Assembly (NCBI GenBank): GCA_029204225.1
Contig: CM055110.1
Span: 37,590,960 to 37,654,959 of the forward strand
Direction of reading: 5' to 3'
Length of the DNA stretch: 64,000 nucleotides
From: Diphasiastrum complanatum
Lineage: Eukaryota > Streptophyta > Lycopodiopsida > Lycopodiales > Lycopodiaceae
In this document: positions 1 through 12,257 of the stretch, piece by piece
How the letters are laid out: each line of letters begins with the position of its first letter
Position numbering within the stretch: the first letter of the stretch is position 1
The notes under the pieces: model-generated
Told to the model about the DNA's origin: nothing
The model's input: only the letters and a program-made list of their open reading frames with translations
Database searches by the model: none
Program-made: the position numbers and the translations under genes

Positions 1-807
1 TTCAAGGAATTTTTGCAGATAATCTTTAAAAACAAATTGCATTACTCTTTGGAATGAACTTGGTGTATTATAGAGTCCAAACGACATTACTTTGTAAGCA
101 TAGGTGTCCCATTCTGTTGCAAAAGCAGTTTTATGGCAATTGGCAGGTGCAATCTTAACCTAGTTGTAACCACTAAATCCATCCATGAAAGTATAAGCTT
201 CTGCTCCAACAAGGCGATCCAAAATGCTTTCAGTAAAAGGTAACGGAAAGTGATCCTTCCGCGCCACTTTGTTCAACACTTTGAGATTCATGCAGATCCT
301 CAATTTCTCATTTTTCTTAGGAACAATGACAATCGGTGAAATTCATTCGGTATGCTTGATCTCATAAATGAAATCAACGTCAAGCAATCTCTAAAGTTCT
401 TTCTTTATCAGATCCACCACATTAGGATTACAATGATAGAACTTTGTAACCTTTGGAACTACATCAGGTACTAAAAGTATGGTATGTTCAATTACTGATG
501 TCGAAATACCCTTCAGATCTTGATAAGTCCATGCAAAGCAATCTTGATACTTAATAAGTAACAAGCGAAGTGCTTGATACTGTTCAGGAGTAAGTTGTGA
601 TCCAACTTGTACAATCTTTTCTGGTTCTTCTAGTTCAGCAAGATTTATTGGCTGAGTCCTGGCTGGGCCATCGTAAACTTCTTTCGATTCTGGCATGTAT
701 TCTTTGGGTTCATGATGTGCTTTAGGTAATATGATAACCACATCATCCAGTGTATAACATTTAAAATATTCGGGCATATCACGTTGGACTACATCTACTT
801 GTTCCAT
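1..807 (-). pseudogene. gypsy protease-RT linker and N-terminal reverse transcriptase
   Basis: From 807 leftwards the protein passes through a linker with the family-typical FAWTYQDLKGI motif (near 540-500) into the reverse transcriptase. It then reads through RICMNLKVLNKV (near 300) and the FMDGFSGYN block with its catalytic Asp (near 185-160), and on to KTAFATEWDTYAYKVMSFG before the window ends. The YxDD box is outside the window. Three in-frame stops break the frame: TAG at 391-393, TGA at 343-345 and TAG at 160-162. The first and third sit where relatives have Gln and the second where they have Trp, so each is explained by one C-to-T or G-to-A transition. The reading frame itself is otherwise kept. 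Confidence 0.85.
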
Positions 808-867
808 TTTGAAAGGACTTGTCTTAGATCTTCGTTTCGCCTTCTTAGCAGGAATTGATCGTGAAGG

Positions 868-1880
868 TTATGACTTCCGAGACGATGATGTCTTGCTAAA
901 ACTCTGACTTGTAGAATCATCCTTGACTTTTCCTTTGTTTTTATCCAGTAAGGGTGGCACATTCTCTAAATCAATCTTTTGAGGAGGATTTTTCCATTTC
1001 AGGACCATATTATAATGTTGCTTGGCTTGTTTCTCCGTCATTGACCCTATGATCTTGTCTTTCTTCAATAAAACTGCTTTGGACGGTTTTATTATTGGTT
1101 CATCAGGAACATTACACACTCCAAATCTGGTCGGATCCATATGATTGACAATCTGCTCATCTGTAAGTTCTGCATTGCCATCATAAGTCAAGGCATGACT
1201 CACAAGAATGAGGTCATCTTCAATCGGATCTGGTATAGGTTCCGTTGATATCCAAGTTACATTCAGCACATTCAATGGAAAAGTGATCGGTGTATCCAAG
1301 GTTCGATCCAATAATGAAATCTCGCTCAAATCTAACTGATTATCTTGTTGACACATATATCCTACTATACAATCAATCATTGCAAGAGCTTCATTCCAGT
1401 TGATAGTATCTGTTTGAGAATCGTAATGAACTCTCAAATTTTTCTTTGGTCGGTCACAAGTATAATCCACTGTTGAGGAATCATCATCATCTTTCTGAAC
1501 CACTGGTTTGATAGTCCAAGTTGTAGGGTCAACTTTGACTGTGCGTTCACGATTTTCAAAAGTGATTTTCCCGTTACCCCAGTTATGAATTACTTGCGCA
1601 ACTCGTAGCCATGGACGTCCCAATAGGACTCGGTAGACATTTGGTGCTTCTGGTAAGTCCATTACTACAAAAGTAATGATGAACTGTACTCCCACAATTC
1701 TGACAGGTATATCTTCAACCATTCCTTGCGAACAAACTGTCATTTGGTTAACTAGCTTAGTAGCAAAAGTCGCAGGCTTAGTAGCAAAAGTCGTAGGCCC
1801 CATTTTGCACATAGCCTTGTAGAAATCAGGTTAACTCCTGAACCGCCATCTATCACAGCTGCTTCCTTAGGAAATTGTCT
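868..1880 (-). pseudogene. gypsy retropepsin-like aspartic protease region
   Basis: The translation contains AVIDGGSGVNLIS (minus strand, about 1866-1828), the plant gypsy form of the aspartic protease active site, followed by the VLLGRPWL block (near 1630-1605), which is the second hallmark of these proteases. The active-site Asp-Gly-Gly-Ser is kept. A 21-bp tandem duplication near 1755-1800 repeats the peptide KPATFAT and lies between the active site and the rest of the domain. A stop or frame change near 1812 separates the active-site part from the long open part (1812-868). Downstream of the VLLGRPWL block the protein is a poorly conserved linker leading to reverse transcriptase. Confidence 0.8.
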
Positions 1881-3854
1881 ATGTTGCATCGACAGAGTGA
1901 TATTTTTTTGCTCACTTTTCCAAGCTGCTCCAACATGGAGTGCTTCATTAGATTCTTCAAATCCAGCACAAAAAAGTGACTCTTGATGGACTTCTGATTC
2001 TGCTTGAGCTTACTTTTGTGCTAAGATTTCTTTTGCTTTTGGCACCAACTTCAGGAACTCTCCCAATGAAATATTGATCTTACTAGACAAAATATTCATG
2101 AGCAGTTCTATTTGCGGCACTTCTGATTCAGTCATCTTGAAGGGTTCTTCATGATGATACAACTGATCATTCATATTTGTACGTGAATTTCTTGGTGGCT
2201 ACAATGGTGAAGAACGAACTTCAGTTGTTGCTTTAGCAGCTTCAAGCTCTTCTTCTTCTTGCAGATGTTTAATCCACTACTTCATATTCTAATATCTTCT
2301 TTTTTCTGCATGAAGATTTGGATAGACTCCAGATGTTGTTGGTATATCAATTAATGGTATAGAATTAGCAGAAACTGGATCCACTACTGGTTCTTTCTGT
2401 TTTTGTGCTCTAATGACCACCATCAAAGGTACACTTGGTTTATTCTGAGCTACTGATCTTTGCTTGATTGTTATCAAATTTACAGGAGCTGTAGCTGGTG
2501 GTGGCTTTGGTCTTGCTGGACATTCTTTATATCAATGCCCATAACCACAATCACGACAGAATGGTACAAATTTCTCTTTATTTGGACATTCTGCAACTTT
2601 GTGATTTTCTCCACATGCAAAGCATCCAAGTGATGCTCTGGTCCAGTTTCTAGATGCTTGTTGTTGCGTGGCAGCATAAATAGCATATTGTTCTGAAGAT
2701 CCACCTTCTTGATCATTATCATAGTTCCATTGCTCAACACTTCTGTATGGTTCTAGTTCCATCAAATTAGCAAGAGGATCGGAGTGCTTTGCTGGGGCAG
2801 GTAAGGCTAAACGTTCTAGGTATCCAAGAGCAGATTGTCGAGGTCTAGCTGTTGGATTTCCTCGATACTATGGTTCTTGATATCCCATTTGGGCATACCG
2901 TTGCTGAATTATCTGAGGATTAAAGTTGCAAAAAGTAGTCTCATGATCAGGCGAATTACACAAATGGCATACACTGATTTCCATTCATTTTTTTAATTGA
3001 GGACACTCATTCACTGAATGATTTTCTATACAAATACAACACGACATTTTCCTTGGTAGGAAAAGTCTTTGCAAACTTCTCAGGTTCCTTGTTCGCTTGT
3101 CCGTGAAAATCTTCCAATGCTTTGATCTTCTCATCAAACTGCAACTGCAACTTTTCCATCTGTTTCTGCAGGTTCTTCTCGAGTTTCTCGAACTCATTGA
3201 GCATCATTTCTGCAGTAGTATTGACATTTGTTGATGCAATAGAGGTGGACGTCGTAGTGGTCTGCCCTGCTGTATAAGACAACATGCTAATATTCGGCTC
3301 ATCATCTGAATCTTCATCCTCCTCCTGTATTGCATCATCCATAGCATTTTGCAAAAGTGCATACTCATTATGACGTTTTAGCTCACGTCTGATCTTTTTA
3401 GGTAAACTTGACAAAAACCACATAATCATGACATTTTTGTTAATCAGCTTAGGTTCGCACTCAGATCTAAGGTGTTTCACCTTTCAATGTAATCTCGAAC
3501 CATTTCCCGCTTTCTCATTTTTATTTTACTTAAAAGTAGAAAAGGGTCTTCCATAAACTTCCGAGGTCTGAACCGTGTGATAAGGGATCTTTTAACAATC
3601 CCCCAATCTATACACTTAGTTTCATCTTGATTATAGTACCAATCTTGTGCTGCGTCTCTTAAGGCCATAGGAAAAAGCTTAAGTTTATCTTGGAGAAAAA
3701 TTTTGCCATAGACCTCACAAGATTTAGCATAGGTCTGAAGAAATCTAATTGGATCTGTTAATCCATTATATTTGGGTAGATCCAAACGGGGTGCTCTTTT
3801 AACAATGATTGGATTGACTTCTTGAGGAGCACCTCCAGGGGCAGCCATCTTCAC
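1881..3854 (-). pseudogene. gypsy gag with zinc knuckles, frameshifted
   Basis: The likely start is the Met at 3854 (MKMAAPGGAPQEVNPIIV). The capsid-like retrotransposon gag domain follows, with LPKYNGLTDPIRFLQTYAKS and QDWYYNQDETKCIDWGIVK (residues about 25-95). One base appears lost near 3479, where DYIER should run into VKHLRSECEP, so the remainder (3480-3007, with an acidic stretch and a coiled-coil-like EKLEKNLQKQMEKLQLQ) is in another frame. Then come three Cys/His clusters: CCICIENHSVNEC (about 3045), CHLCNSPDHETTFC (about 2970) and CFACGENHKVAEC (about 2610). A stop separates the first two. 2480-1881 is low-complexity linker to the protease. Gag would package element RNA; this copy cannot make an intact one. 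Confidence 0.82.
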
Positions 3855-5000
3855 ATATTCAAATCAAGCAGACAATGAGATTGGATCTAGATTTTTCAAT
3901 CGAAAACTATCTTAGATCACATCTGCTAGATCTATTCCACTTTTCAAGAATTTGATTTCTATATCATGAAAAAGATTTCGAAATTCAATCAATTGATACT
4001 TCTCAAAAAATGGAGAATTTCTCATAATCCAACTCAGATTGTATCAGATTTGACCCAAATTTTGACAGAGACTTGATTTGAAAAATCAAAATCTTAAAAT
4101 AGTACTAGCGAAGGTTCCCGAGACGAAGATTGGCTTAACGAAGGTTCAACAGTGCTATTTTGGAAAAAACTCTCTGATTAGGTCTTTCTGGCAATTTATA
4201 TGGAAATAACCTTCGCCGAACTCTCGGATTCAAAATTTGACACATATAAAACTAGGGTAAACACAACGAAGGTTTCTGACACAAAAAAAAAAAACACAGT
4301 TTCTATAGTTTGACGAGGGTAAAAATCAAGATTTTCTATGATCTAGATAGGAAGAATGTTCGCCAAACTCAGAAATAGTATTTTTTTATAAATAGAATGT
4401 TCTGAAATCTCAGCAAAGATTTTGGCGAAGAATCAGGAGTAATATTAGTAGTTTTGCAAAAAAGTGACTTTGCAAAAATATGGCAATATGACAACTGATC
4501 CTCTGAAAAACCTTCTATTTCTGATATTATTCTTCGCCGACGTGGCAGTAGATAGAACTGAATCATACCTATGCACAGTGAATTGAGTGAAGGTTCTTTT
4601 CCTATATTTTTAGGGTTTTGGTGATTTTTTGATGGTTTTTTAATGTTTCTGGAAATCTGCTAAGAAAGTTTGTTCGCCCTTCAAACTGAAGGATCTCTGA
4701 TCAAAACTGAAGGTGTCTGCATCTCGGCGAAGGTTTCCTGAAAGAGGGCAAAAAGTTATCAGCTCTGATGATGATTTTTGCCTCCTTTTGACCAAAATCT
4801 GGCAGATTTGACCGATTTTTGTTGTTTTTTTTAATATTTCAAATCCAAATGGATCTTAAGATTCGTGATCTGAATAGCTTTCCCTATTTCACAATCAAAT
4901 TAGATTTCAAACAAGTAAATCCACTCAAATCAAGCAAAATCACTCTCAAACTAACCCTAAATGCAGATTTAATATTATTCATGCAACGACAAGATGCCTA
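3855..5000 (-). other. AT-rich leader of the gypsy element
   Basis: No convincing coding region. The stretch lies between the PBS side and the gag start and contains recurrent CGAAGGTT-type words (for example near 4105, 4140, 4275 and 4730). It most likely is the untranslated leader of the minus-strand gypsy element. Confidence 0.5.
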
Positions 5001-6207
5001 ATGTTGTAAGGCTACCTTTACAAGCTTTACTTTCGGCGCCACTGGCGCCAGCATTGTCCCCAGCGCCAGCAGTGCCCCTGCTCTCCCGGCGCCAATGGCG
5101 TCGGCGCTGCTCCCAGCGCCACTGTGACCAGAATCCAGCCGGCGCCAAGTTCCTATGGCTGAAAATCTTTGATCGCTTCTAGCGAAGTCCAGAGAGCTCA
5201 GATCGATGTGCAATCACCTAACACGATCTAGGCATGATTAAAGGAAGCATGGGGATCAATAAATTCTAGAGAGTGAAAATGACTTTCTAGAGAGAAAATC
5301 CTAGAGAGAGAAAGAACGTGCTTTACCTGCCTGGGTAGAGTACTTGGTATGAGGGCTAGTGCCGAATCCCACAAGTACTATAGGGGAGTGCGGGTTGCGA
5401 CTCAGGACGAGCTCCAACCAGTCTCAGCCTCCCTTGCTGGAATGTTGTCCTGGCACTCGCCTTGGATGCTAGCGCCCCGAGGACTAGGAAATAAAGTGGG
5501 ATTTTTCTCAAACTGACTCTGATTACCTTCAGGGTTTTAGTGTTCGATAAAAGCGCCAGTTGTAAGACCGCTTCAAAATTTTTAATTTGGCACATAGTTG
5601 AGGATCGTATCCCGAGACGCCAGGGGTATGCCGTCAGGACCATTCGGTCCGTGGCGCCAACAGTATGCTATCAGGACCATTTGATCCAGGAACTGGTTGT
5701 TTCCATATCTATCGCGGCTTGTGGTTCTGAGTGTTCCTTGCATGAACGTGAATGGGTTAAGCTCTTGGGGAACGGGCTCTAACCTATCGGCTGAGTTGGA
5801 TGGCTTGCTTGGGTGAAAGTTACCTGTTTATGGCTATCCAATCTGACATGGTGCCATGTTGGCTTCCAGCGCTCGTGACGAAGCTTTGAGTTGGTTAAGT
5901 CTGATGTAAGTCAGATCGCTTGCTTGGAATGGATGTACTCGTTTGTAACGAAGCTTCGAGTTGGTTAAGTTTGATGTATGTCAGGTGGCTTGCTTGGAGG
6001 GAAGGCGCCCACATCGGGATCCCCAATCTGGCATGGCGCCAGGTTGGATCTCAATGCTGGTTTCGAAACTTCAAGTTGGTTAAGTCTGATCATTGTTGGC
6101 GAGTTGGCTGCTTGTATGTCAAGTGGGTTTGGATGGCAAGAGTTGAAGGTTGGGAAGCTAAGTCGTGGTTACCGGCTCCCTTTGGGATGCCTGCGCTACA
6201 CCTAATG
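5001..6207 (+). repeat. GGCGCC-rich repeat, copy R1
   Basis: GC-rich block with many GGCGCC palindromes. It begins at a TGTTGTAAGGCTACCTTTAC-like edge and ends at a GGGATGCCTGCGCTACACC edge. The same block is present twice, reverse-complemented, at 12590-13893 and 13897-14937. Short Ala/Pro/Gly-rich open frames in it are not conserved between copies, so I treat it as non-coding. Its position between the gypsy PBS and gag means it is either part of that leader or an insertion into it. Confidence 0.75.
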
Positions 6208-6260
6208 CAAGCTAACCATGCAACAAACATGCTGCAAATTGAAAAATTGGCATAGTTCCC

Positions 6261-6273
6261 GGCAACGGTGCCA
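6261..6273 (-). other. primer binding site, tRNA-Asp type
   Basis: On the minus strand the sequence is TGGCACCGTTGCC followed by GGGAA. The usual plant Athila/Tat-type PBS is TGGCGCCGTTGCC, so there is one G-to-A change. It lies four bases inside the LTR end, in the right place to prime minus-strand DNA synthesis. Confidence 0.75.
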
Positions 6274-6277
6274 AAAT

Positions 6278-7008
6278 TGTAGTGGGTTTCTTTCCTTGCC
6301 TAACCTCAATCCAAGATCTAATCAATCTAGCATCAAAGAGACGAAGTTAGTTGTCATGTGTAGATTTGCTCCCATGAGAGCAACAATATAGTTCATATTT
6401 CAGCATGAATGGAAGATCCAAATCTAACTCTAGCATCCATTAACCCTAAGCATTAACACTACATCTACTAACACTAGATCCACAACAAAGATAGCTACTC
6501 TTTCTCTCTCTCCCTTTCTGCCTCATAAAAAGTATAATAACATGCAATCCCAATAACAATCAAATCCAACAATTATCAAAACATAAATAAAGCATGAGAG
6601 ATGGAGGAAAAGTGATAGAGAGCAAGGACATTTATAAATCCATTTTAAAGAGAACCAATTTGTTGTATAGAAATAAAGAATGAACATGTGTAGGAACTCG
6701 AGTTGGTCCCTTTTTATAGTAGAGAGGAGGACCCTGGCCTTTGAATCCTTATGGTCCATTTCTGCCTCCCTAATTATTCAAATATGAAAAAGAGTGAGAA
6801 CCATCCAAATTGGAGAGAAATCCAATTTTATTTACTAACTTGACATTTAGGCCCTGCGACATTAAAAGTCCCACAAAAAGGCCTAAAGTCCTTTTATTGA
6901 CTAATAACTATGTGATCATCAAGTTGGACTTACACATGTAGGGTGTCAAATCCCTCTCACTTATTAACTAGGGTTAGGGTTGCCTTGGGATCCGCAAACC
7001 CTCCAACA
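6278..7008 (-). repeat. 5' LTR of the gypsy element
   Basis: About 731 bp bounded by TGTTGGAGG at the right end (minus-strand start) and CCACTACA at the left end, directly next to the PBS. TG...CA ends are canonical. The partner LTR is outside the window, so the right edge rests on the terminal motif alone. Confidence 0.7.
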
Positions 7009-7529
7009 ATGAAATATGATCTACAATAGACAAATAAAATCAATGCACAATGTGATCACAATTTGTGTTCAAAGCGATCGAACAAAAAAGTCACATAAAA
7101 TATAGTTCAATTTGCAAGGTAGTTATACATGTTCACAATGTCATGGCAACACAAACTTGTCGTATGAATTCATAGGTATTACTTTTGTTGAGTCGATTGC
7201 AAAGAATCCGAACACATCCTTTCTAACTGTAGCATTGTTTCCACGATAGTTAACTTTGAACCATTTCACATCAAAGATCAAGTATTTTCCATTGCTTCCA
7301 TAGTCGACCTCATAGATATGTTGAAGTGTGCCGACATAGTCTAGGTCACCTGAAATGATGTTTGTGTCATTTGCACTGAATCGACTCTCCTGTTGAAAGC
7401 AAACTGTAATCGACTCTCCTGAATCGACTCTCCTATTGAAAGTTTGCCATTATCTAGTGTGCATTGGCCCAACAATGGAAATTTCATAAACCCAATGCAC
7501 AAGTATATAAACTTGTATATCCATGAAAG
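7009..7529. other. no recognisable gene
   Basis: AT-rich, no splice-consistent coding signal. A short local duplication (AATCGACTCTCCT occurs two to three times near 7378-7440) is the only structure seen. Confidence 0.4.
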
Positions 7530-7870
7530 TAGTTGGAAAATCTCTTTCTAGCAACATCTCATTTCATGCTTATACATGGTTCTCTTGGGTTCTACTATCC
7601 ATTGGTGCACTATCTTGGTGATTGCTTGCAATTCTATGTGTAGAATGATCTATATTTGTTATTTTTGGATCCACACGTGTGAAATTCAATAGCTTGCTGG
7701 TTTTGTATGGATAGCAACAGTACTTTATCATTTCATTCAAGTTTGATCAAGTTCTATTAGTGTTTGCATCTCATTTTGTGTGTAGATGCTGATTTTTCTA
7801 CATTGGTGAGCATAACGGCAATTCCAATCTATGTCCCTAAATATGCAAGTTTGCAGGAGGATTTGTGTAG
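7530..7870 (+). repeat. LTR-like fragment, inverted partner at 33250-33560
   Basis: The block with GCTTGCAATTCTATGTGTAG, the palindrome CACACGTGTG (7672-7681) and a TTTTTCTACATTGG end reappears in reverse complement at about 33250-33560. In the 33-kb copy it continues into what looks like the rest of an LTR, so this is probably the 3' part of the same LTR family in plus orientation. Confidence 0.6.
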
Positions 7871-8355
7871 ATAAAGCCTCTAAACCTCAACATGCAATCT
7901 CTATAATCATGTTTTCAATTACTTACAGTTCATACCAACTGGATAATTGATTTAAAATCAATTTATCAATGGACATAAGCTAAATAACATGATTCAGGAC
8001 ATTATGGACTTACGCATGTTATCCTAACATTAACCAAGCAGAATCAAGCAAGTAAACAAGAAACAAGATCTATCCAAGCAAATCATTCTACATCAAATGA
8101 AAACTTTCTCAAGGAAATAGGAAATTAAGAATGAAGTCTATATCAATTCTTAGCAGCTTTATCAAAATCGAATATACAAAAGAGCACTCTACCACCAATT
8201 TTTAAAAGCACGCTTCATCTCCGAATTAGTGGATCCAAATTTAAACTTCCCTTGAAAAATGAGCATTCCAATCTAGGTTGTAAATCCAAGCGCTTTTCTT
8301 TTGAACTTGATGTAGAGCTTGCCTCCATTCTTATCCAAGACTGCATCTTACGCAA
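7871..8355 (-). other. copia leader / possible gag start, no intact gene
   Basis: Left of the PBS at 8356-8367 (downstream for a minus-strand element). A Met with a Ser/Lys-rich start (MEASSTSSSKEKR, near 8315) could begin a gag, but the frame ends without a recognisable domain. The rest is AT-rich with nothing identifiable. Confidence 0.35.
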
Positions 8356-8367
8356 GCTCTGATACCA
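8356..8367 (-). other. copia primer binding site (initiator tRNA-Met type)
   Basis: Minus strand TGGTATCAGAGC, the standard copia PBS, preceded by ...TTTTTACA, a canonical LTR end. The LTR therefore extends rightwards from 8369. Confidence 0.75.
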
Positions 8368-8368
8368 A

Positions 8369-8649
8369 TGTAAAAACCAGCAACAGAAAACAAAGATGAT
8401 GATAGGAAAGAACACCCAAAAGTGACTAGTGGGAGCTAAACCACCCATCCAAACAGAGATGTATTTGAGCACCTCTACAAGAAACAATTCAGAGTGACAA
8501 TCGGAGACAAATGGACATGGAAACTCTGATAGAAAAAAAGCTTTAACGCAGTCAATTACCTCACTGTGGCCCTCACACCAAGGCTACAAATGTTGTGTGC
8601 GATTTTGGTAGCTACGTGCATCTAGGTGTGTAGGCAATTGATTGAGGAT
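8369..8649 (-). repeat. copia LTR, right boundary unclear
   Basis: Starts with TGTAAAAACC on the plus strand immediately right of the PBS. No second copy or clear right edge was found, and it merges with the duplicated block that follows. Confidence 0.45.
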
Positions 8650-9720
8650 TGAGAGACGTTTCGAAGAAAAGATAGACGAAAACAATCCAAAAATAAATCA
8701 AGATTCTTTGATCAAGTTTTACAATAGCTAATCACTCCTAGAGAGCTATTAATAGAATGAATGATCCCAAAAAATATGATGATGTAGATATGGCGTAATG
8801 ATCTTTCTAATGACCTTTAATGATGGTAAGGGTTATTGTGTCAAGGAGAGAGAGGATACTAGGAGAAATTCTACTAAACCTAGGTGGTATGAGAGAGTCT
8901 AGCACAATGAGAAGTAGCTACTCATAACAATCAAGATTTGCTACGTACTTATGTTGTAATCAACAAAGTAGGCACATGCTTTTTGTGCTTCTTGTGCAAT
9001 GACATGTTGTGTGTACAAAGCCCTAAATGAGCTATTTCAATAACATGAACCTACAATGTGATAGGGAATTAAGGTGTGTTTGGCATCTATTTTCCATCAC
9101 CTTTTCACATCCAAATAAGAATTTCTTTCCTAAATGCTTGAAATTGGATGCCACACACACACACAAACTATAATCTAGCACACAACATGATATTAAGGTA
9201 GCCCTTCAAAATCTTCCCCATGCTCCTTGCTAGAGCATTTCAAATTCAGCATAGCCATGTACTAGCTCTTCTCCAAACTCATTGGAAGATCTCCCTTTTC
9301 ACAAAAGAAACACAAATACATAAGAAACACACTTTCTCCACACACAAGTAAGGTATACTCATGCTTACAAGCACAAGAACATGCATTGCTCTCATACCAA
9401 ATCAGACTTCGCGTTATAAACTTCTAGGGTTTGCTCCAAACCACCACATGAATTTCCAGAAGAATAAGATATTGCATCATTACTATTGAAAAGAGCATGT
9501 CAACAAACCTAACAGGCACACACTTCCAATTTATTTTTGAAAGAAAAAGAATGTCATACTTGATTCACACAAGTGAAGTGGGCAGTCACACCATATGACT
9601 TGAACATAATGCTACAATCTAATGAACTACCTAATGACTACAAGGTTGCCTATTTAGGTCCAAAATAGCACTCAAGTTCCCATCATCTTGGGATTATTGA
9701 TACACACATGAAAACCAGTT
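8650..9720 (-). repeat. retroelement leader/LTR debris shared with 34650-35850
   Basis: Highly similar in order and sequence to 34650-35850, including the TAGATATGGCG..ATGATCTTTCTAATGACC block and the region of CACACACA near 9155. Both copies sit just downstream of an AKR gene, so the block was duplicated with the gene. It contains a PBS-like TGGTATGAGAGC on the minus strand at 9388-9399, indicating old copia material. Confidence 0.7.
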
Positions 9721-9833
9721 AGCTCAATTTATGACTCTCATCGCCGACCCAAGATCTAAGACTAGAATGAGAGACCAGACTATGATCTTCTTGAGTAGAT
9801 CTGTATGAAAAGTCTAGACTCCAGAGGTAAGCC

Positions 9834-12257
9834 TCAGAGATCTCCATCCCATAGTTCTTGGACGGTCTTATAAGGCCCACTGGTAGGATTGCAAAACATG
9901 TCTGCAAGGCCTATCCGCCGTAGCTCAGTTCTACTTATTTCGTTAATGTCATCTTCAGATAGCTCCCAACTGAATATTTCAAAGTTTTCTGCCACTCGTT
10001 TTGGATTGAAGCTTCTGGGCAGCACAATAGCTCCAGTCTGCACTCCCCAACGTAATGCAACCTGAAGAAAAAAAACGTCACTATGACATACTTGAAATTT
10101 GAATTAAAAAAAATAGACGGATGGTACTTTGACATGGTACATTATCAACTCAGGTAAATAGATTCCATTTGTTTACTTCAAGCCTGTAAAAGTGCAAAAT
10201 GAAAAAGGCTGAGGTAATCCTAGAATATCACCTGAGCTGGTGTCTTCTCATGCTTTTCAGCAATGCTTTCAACAATAGGATTAGTTATGACATCCTTTGT
10301 GCCATGATAAGCAGACCCTGGAGATCCAAGTGGTGACCACCCACTCACAAGAATCCCCTTGGCATCACAAAATGGTTTCAGTTTCTTTTGTTGCCACACG
10401 GGATGCCTCTCAACCTGCATAAGATCAGATAAGCAGCTGAATCTTGTCAAAATATCAATGCGATGACCTTATGCAGTATTCAGACATTCCAAACCCTACA
10501 CTGACAAGACAGGTGTTAAAGTGTCTCAAGAAAATAGTAGAAGCATTTCTCTTACTTGATAAATGTTAAAGTTTATCAGAGTAAGGGATTTTATTCCATC
10601 AAATACGTGAACTTTCAAGTGAGCAGATTCTTTTTTGAAAATGCTTCTTAGTGTCATCAGATACCTGATTGACAGATGGAACAATCTTCGCATAGTCAAG
10701 TAAGCTTGTCAATTTTTCTACCGTGAAGTTACTGACACCAATGGCATGGACTAATCCTACTTGTACACAACTTTCCAGAGCTTGCGAAGTTGCCTTGATG
10801 TCAAGAGGTAGATAGTCATCGTCTTTGACCTGTAATTCCACACCCTTTTTCAACTTCAAAGGCCAGTGGATTAAGTACAGGTCAATGTAATCCAGCTGCA
10901 AAAGACTGAAACATAATTTAATTACTAGGCTGAAAGTCAAATGGCATGGGCTTCTTGCGGAAGTTCATAGTAAACACGCAAACTAGTAGACATAACTTGA
11001 TAAAGTATGCCAAAATATAGGTGATGGTTCTCTTTCGGTGATAAAATTAAGAAATTTACTAAACAGATGAAAAAATCAGACTCCAGATTTACAAACTCAC
11101 ATTTGAAATCAAGTTATTACTTGAACTTAAGTGACAAGATCGAGCGTGAGTCTTGACATCATAACTTGCCTCTCCATTTTAATTAAGTCAGATGGCTGAT
11201 GTAATAAGACTGAAGCAATGACAGTTATATTGGACACGCAATAAGGTCGTGTTAATATTCTGTTGTACTTGCGGCCTTGTTGATCTATTTAGAACCTAAA
11301 GTACTAATTGATTACATTCAAACGATCTTTAAGTCATTTGTCCATTTGGATCCACTTTAAGAGACTTGATAATCCTTAAGATAATCCTTAAGATACACTT
11401 TGCAATACTGGCCTATCCAAGGCATTTAACTTTCACATAATTCAATTACTTCCAGACTTCATGCTGTGCATACTAGGTTTTGAAAAGCATGTATCCACAA
11501 GGAATAAAATTATGAAGAGAAGGTAGTACCTGAGACTATTCTTTACTGATGATAACATATCTTCAGGTTCATGTTCCGAACTCCACAATTTAGAGGTGAT
11601 AAACACCTCCTCTCTTCTCACTAGCCCACTCCTGAACGCTTCGGCTAGGGCTTCACCTAGAGCTGCTTCAGTCCCATAAATGGTGGCTGTATCAAAGTGC
11701 CTGTAACCCACCTACAAACACATTCAAATCATTCTAAATGACATATAGCCACTTTGGCACTATTGCTACAAGGCTGTATCATTACCAAGAAAACAACCAA
11801 TAGTTTCTGAAATCATCTCCACATAAGAAATTTTGTGGTCGCTTCATGTGGTATATTATATTGCTAACAGCAATAGTCTCTTTCGAAATTGCTAGTTGAA
11901 TTTCATTAAACGTCCTAAGTTCAGCAACTTCAACTGAAAGTACTTCCTGCTACGAACGTGTTGTGAAAGAGAAAGACCACCATAGTGAGGAAACTCAGAA
12001 CGTGACTAAATTACTCTCCAATGAGAGTGCGCTTAAAATCTAATGTGCAGACACTGCTCACAGGAACAAAGAATCCGATATGAGATGGACATTAAAGAAG
12101 AAAATGCAAAATTCGGTTGAGGATCCGACGATCCGACCTTGATGGCCTGCAGCACAGCTTCAACAACTTGTGATCTATTTATACGTCCCAGGCCCAACCC
12201 AATTGCAGGGATAGATTTCCCTGTGCTCAGGGGAAAGTTTAGCACAGTATACGCCAT
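9834..12257 (-). CDS. AKR4-like aldo-keto reductase, copy 1
   Basis: Five exons, all with GT-AG borders and consistent phases: 12138-12257, 11530-11711, 10665-10905, 10232-10414 and 9834-10061, encoding 317 aa, the usual family length. The start MAYTVLNFPLSTGKSIPAIG is where the first beta-hairpin of plant AKRs begins. The tetrad is present: Asp and Tyr in FDTATIYGTE, Lys in FITSKLW, His in LIHWPL. SNFTVEKL, VERHPVWQQKKL and SGWSPLGSPG are family blocks, and the tail ELWDGDL resembles AKR4C. It should be a cytosolic NADPH-dependent carbonyl reductase; the substrate cannot be read from sequence. The usual PKS cofactor motif is PRS here, and the Trp of ATWQALE is Ser. Compared with copies 3 and 4 it has an extra residue in exon 1 and in exon 4. 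No frame lesion was seen. Confidence 0.9.

Larger units (their letters stand above)
1..7008 (-). mobile_element. Ty3/gypsy LTR retrotransposon, 5' part, cut by window edge
   Basis: Read on the minus strand from right to left, the element has an LTR (6278-7008), a tRNA-Asp-type primer binding site (6261-6273), a long leader (3855-6260), gag with zinc knuckles, an aspartic protease with a DGGS active site, a protease-RT linker and the first part of reverse transcriptase, where the window ends. The order PBS-gag-PR-RT and the RT/protease wording are those of plant Ty3/gypsy elements. The tRNA-Asp-like PBS is typical of the Athila/Tat side of the family, which I infer but cannot prove. Gag and RT carry frameshifts and stops, so this copy is dead. 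RNase H, integrase and the second LTR would lie left of base 1. Confidence 0.85.
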
